Translations under genes and position numbers: made by a program
The notes under the pieces: model-generated
Told to the model about the DNA's origin: nothing
Databases searched by the model: none
What the model saw: the letters and a program-made list of their open reading frames with translations, nothing else
In this document: positions 3,758-6,378 of the stretch, in pieces
Layout: every line of letters starts with the position of its first letter
How positions within the stretch are numbered: the first letter of the stretch is position 1
NCBI GenBank assembly: GCA_028689175.1
Contig: JAQTWS010000028.1
Coordinates: 1 to 6,378 of the forward strand
Reading direction: 5' to 3'
Length of the DNA stretch: 6,378 nucleotides
Source of the DNA: Minisyncoccota bacterium
GTDB taxonomy: Bacteria > Patescibacteriota > Minisyncoccia > Minisyncoccales > Minisyncoccaceae

Positions 3758-6378
3758 ATGAAACAATTCACACATTTACATGTACATAGTCATTATTCTC
3801 TTTTAGACGGACTTTCAAAAATTGATGATATTATCGCCCGCGTAAAAGAACTTGAAATGGATGCTATTGCCATAACCGATCATGGCGTACTTTATGGTGC
3901 TATAGAATTCTATAAAAAAGCAAAGGCCGCAGGAATTAAACCCATCGTAGGTTGCGAGGTTTATGAAGCAATAGAAAGTATGCACAGCAAAGATCCTCAA
4001 AAAGAAAAAAATAGACATCACTTAGTTTTGCTTGCAAAAAACATAACAGGATACAATAATTTAGTTAAAATAGTAACAGAAGCAAATTTAAATGGTTTCT
4101 ATTACAAACCAAGGGTAGATATTGAACTACTTAAAAAATATAACGAAGGAATTATTGCCCTATCTGCTTGTGTTCAAGGAAAAATACCGAAATTAATTAT
4201 TCAAGGTAAATTAAAAGAAGCAAGAGAAAAAGCAAAAGAATATGAAGATATTTTTGGTAAGAATAACTTTTATTTAGAACTCCAAAAACATCCTACTGTA
4301 AAGGAGCAGGAAATAATAAATCAAGAACTTATTAATATATCAAAAGAGTTAGATATTCCTCTTGTCGCAACAAATGATTCTCATTATTTAAAAAAAGAAG
4401 ATGCCGAAGCTCAAGATATTTTAATGTTAATCAACATGGGACTCAACGTAAATGAAAATAATCGCCCCTCAATGCTTGGTGATGATTTTTCTTTAAAAAG
4501 TACAGAAGAGATGAGCGAACTTTTTAAAAATACCCCAGAAGCCATTGAAAATACGCAAAAAATTAAAAATGAATGTAACTTAGAACTTAGTTTAGGAAAA
4601 ATAAAGCTTCCATATTATGAAGTCCCTGAAGGCAAAACAGAAATTCAATATCTAAAAGAGCTTTGCTATGCAGGTATTGAAAAAAAATATGGAAAAAATA
4701 TAGATATTAACGAATTGAAACTAATTAAAGAAGATGGATATGTTATTAAAAACGAAAAATTAAAAGAAATAATTAATCGTTTAGAATATGAACTTGAAGT
4801 TATTAACAATTCTGGTTTTTCAGCATACTTTTTAATTGTTCAAGATTTTGTTAACTGGGCTAAAAGTAATCGTATAGTTGTTGGTCCTGGAAGAGGTTCT
4901 GCTGGAGGATCAATTGTTGCATATTTATCAAACATTACAAACGTTGATCCGCTTAAATACAATCTTCTTTTCCAAAGATTTTTAAATCCTGAAAGAATAT
5001 CTCCTCCTGATATTGATCTAGATTTTACAGATAAAAGAAGAGATGAAGTTATAAATTATGTAGCAAATAAATATGGAAGAGAAAAAGTTGCTCAAATTAT
5101 TACATTTGGAACAATGGCGGCAAAGGCTTCTATCAGAGACGTGGGTAGGGCTTTAGGGTACCCTTATTCTTATTGTGATAAAATATCTAAAATGATTCCT
5201 ATGGGAAATAGTTTGTCTGATGCTTTAAATGAAGTATCCGAATTCGAAGCATTATACAATGATGATCCTCAAGCTAGAAAATTAATTGATTTAGCATTAA
5301 AAATAGAGGGGTGCGCAAGACATGCCTCGACTCATGCTTGCGGAGTTGTGATCGCTAAAGATGCCTTAGATAATATTGTTCCCCTACAGCATCCGGCTCA
5401 AGATGAAAATGCAGTAGTTACTCAATATTCGGGAAGCTTTATTGAAGATGTTGGTCTCCTTAAGATGGATTTTTTAGGTATCAAAAATTTAACAATTATA
5501 GAAGACACGCTTATCAGGATTTATGCTATCAGAGGCGAAAAAATAGATATTGATAGCATACCACTTGACGACGAAGAAACTTATAAACTCTTTCAGAGAG
5601 GCGACTGTATAGGAATATTTCAATTAGAGTCTGACGGAATGAGAAGATACTTAAAACAACTAAAGCCAACTCAAATAGAAGATATTATCGCAATGGTGGC
5701 GCTTTATCGTCCAGGACCGATGGCTCACATTCCTCAATATATTAATGCTAAAAATGGAATAACAGACGTAAAATATTTGCATGAAAAATTAGAACCAATT
5801 TTAAAAACCACTTATGGTATACCGGTTTATCAAGAACAAATCATGAAGATAGCTCAAGATTTGGCAGGATTTTCCTTGGGTGAAGCAGATATTTTAAGAA
5901 AAGCTATTGGTAAAAAAATAGAAAGTCTTTTAATGGAGCAAAAAGAGAAATTTATAAATGGAATCATTAAAAATCAAATAGACGAAGAGATCGGAAAAGA
6001 AATTTGGAACTGGATTGAACCATTTGCAAGATATTCATTTAATAAAAGTCATGCAGCATGTTATGCAATTATTGCTTATGAAAATGCCTACCTTAAAGCC
6101 CATTATCCAGTCGAATATATGTCTGCCCTACTAACATCAGAACAAGGCGATTTAGATAAAGTTTCTATCTTAATTGATGAATGTTCCAAAAAAGAAATTG
6201 AGGTTTTACCTCCTGATATCAATGAAAGTTTTTCTAATTTTAGTGTAGTTCCAAATGAACATAAAATTAGGTTCGGATTATCTGCTATTAAAAATGTTGG
6301 GTATGCTCTTGTTGAAAAAATAATAGAAGAAAGGAAAAAAAATGGCAATTATAAATCTATCTCTGATTTTTTAGAAAG
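3758..6378 (+). CDS. dnaE: DNA polymerase III alpha subunit (3' end outside window)
   Basis: DnaE is the replicative C-family polymerase. The frame is open for 873 codons to the window edge; full-length members have about 1,050-1,200, so the rest of the C-terminal region, probably including the beta-clamp-binding and OB-fold parts, is missing only because of the cut. The N-terminal PHP domain (about 1-280) has HLHVHSHYSLLDG (H8, H10, D17), ITDHG (D41, H42), E67, H87/H88, C138 and NDSHY (D207, H209), an apparently intact metal site. The polymerase core has GPGRGSAGGS (376-385), PPDIDLDF with D418, D420 and D422, and D571 in KMDFLGIKNL, the acidic active-site positions. GIFQLESDGMRRYL, ALYRPGPM and FNKSHAACYA (about 761-770) follow; the last visible residues (LSAIKNVGYALVEKI) start a helix-hairpin-helix region. 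There is no SD; the ATG is six bases after the predicted transcript start. Confidence 0.98.
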   Translation, partial: MKQFTHLHVHSHYSLLDGLSKIDDIIARVKELEMDAIAITDHGVLYGAIEFYKKAKAAGIKPIVGCEVYEAIESMHSKDPQKEKNRHHLVLLAKNITGYNNLVKIVTEANLNGFYYKPRVDIELLKKYNEGIIALSACVQGKIPKLIIQGKLKEAREKAKEYEDIFGKNNFYLELQKHPTVKEQEIINQELINISKELDIPLVATNDSHYLKKEDAEAQDILMLINMGLNVNENNRPSMLGDDFSLKSTEEMSELFKNTPEAIENTQKIKNECNLELSLGKIKLPYYEVPEGKTEIQYLKELCYAGIEKKYGKNIDINELKLIKEDGYVIKNEKLKEIINRLEYELEVINNSGFSAYFLIVQDFVNWAKSNRIVVGPGRGSAGGSIVAYLSNITNVDPLKYNLLFQRFLNPERISPPDIDLDFTDKRRDEVINYVANKYGREKVAQIITFGTMAAKASIRDVGRALGYPYSYCDKISKMIPMGNSLSDALNEVSEFEALYNDDPQARKLIDLALKIEGCARHASTHACGVVIAKDALDNIVPLQHPAQDENAVVTQYSGSFIEDVGLLKMDFLGIKNLTIIEDTLIRIYAIRGEKIDIDSIPLDDEETYKLFQRGDCIGIFQLESDGMRRYLKQLKPTQIEDIIAMVALYRPGPMAHIPQYINAKNGITDVKYLHEKLEPILKTTYGIPVYQEQIMKIAQDLAGFSLGEADILRKAIGKKIESLLMEQKEKFINGIIKNQIDEEIGKEIWNWIEPFARYSFNKSHAACYAIIAYENAYLKAHYPVEYMSALLTSEQGDLDKVSILIDECSKKEIEVLPPDINESFSNFSVVPNEHKIRFGLSAIKNVGYALVEKIIEERKKNGNYKSISDFLE

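Noticed and set aside
3815..4021. 68-codon minus-strand frame
   Set aside because: It lies wholly inside the intact PHP domain of dnaE on the other strand; its hydrophobic product is what the antisense of an A-rich coding strand gives, and no SD or promoter supports it.
6103..6348. 81-codon minus-strand frame
   Set aside because: Antisense to conserved dnaE sequence, with no independent signal; a shadow.

Overview
This is an AT-rich (by eye about 30% GC), gene-dense bacterial chromosome segment. Six universal housekeeping genes are intact and read in the standard code: the long dnaE frame has no in-frame TGA, and TGA serves as a stop. The low GC, the very short gaps, the mostly SD-less housekeeping genes and an rpmF-nusB-rnc-rpsP cluster without the fatty-acid genes (plsX, fabH, acpP) that often adjoin rpmF or rnc in other bacteria suggest a reduced-genome lineage such as Patescibacteria/CPR. 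That assignment is inference; no rRNA is present to settle it.

Layout. (1) Positions 6-1882, minus strand: one operon transcribed rpmF (bL32), nusB, rnc (RNase III), rpsP (bS16). It starts at a near-consensus promoter (TTTACA-16-TATAAT) and ends in a hairpin that overlaps the rpsP stop codon. It links two ribosomal proteins with an antitermination factor and an rRNA-processing nuclease. (2) Positions 1884-2426, minus strand: two very small genes of unknown function (61 and 43 codons). Each has its own promoter, a strong Shine-Dalgarno site and an intrinsic terminator. (3) Positions 2410-3033, minus strand: rnhB (RNase HII), whose last codons hold the -35 box of the 43-codon gene. (4) Positions 3064-3704, minus strand: a third tiny gene (42 codons) with promoter, SD and terminator, and upstream of it a membrane-anchored small protein that appears split by one, perhaps two, single-base frame changes at poly-A runs. 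(5) Positions 3717-6378, plus strand: a promoter followed almost at once by dnaE (DNA polymerase III alpha), which runs off the right edge after 873 codons.

The housekeeping genes form a translation/RNA-processing block and a DNA-replication/repair pair (RNase HII and Pol III alpha). The unexpected part is the string of tiny, individually promoted, SD-rich genes at 1958-3704 around rnhB. They are not obviously a known defence, toxin or mobile system. No IS element, CRISPR array, tRNA or integrase is visible. No stretch over 300 bases lacks a proposed gene.
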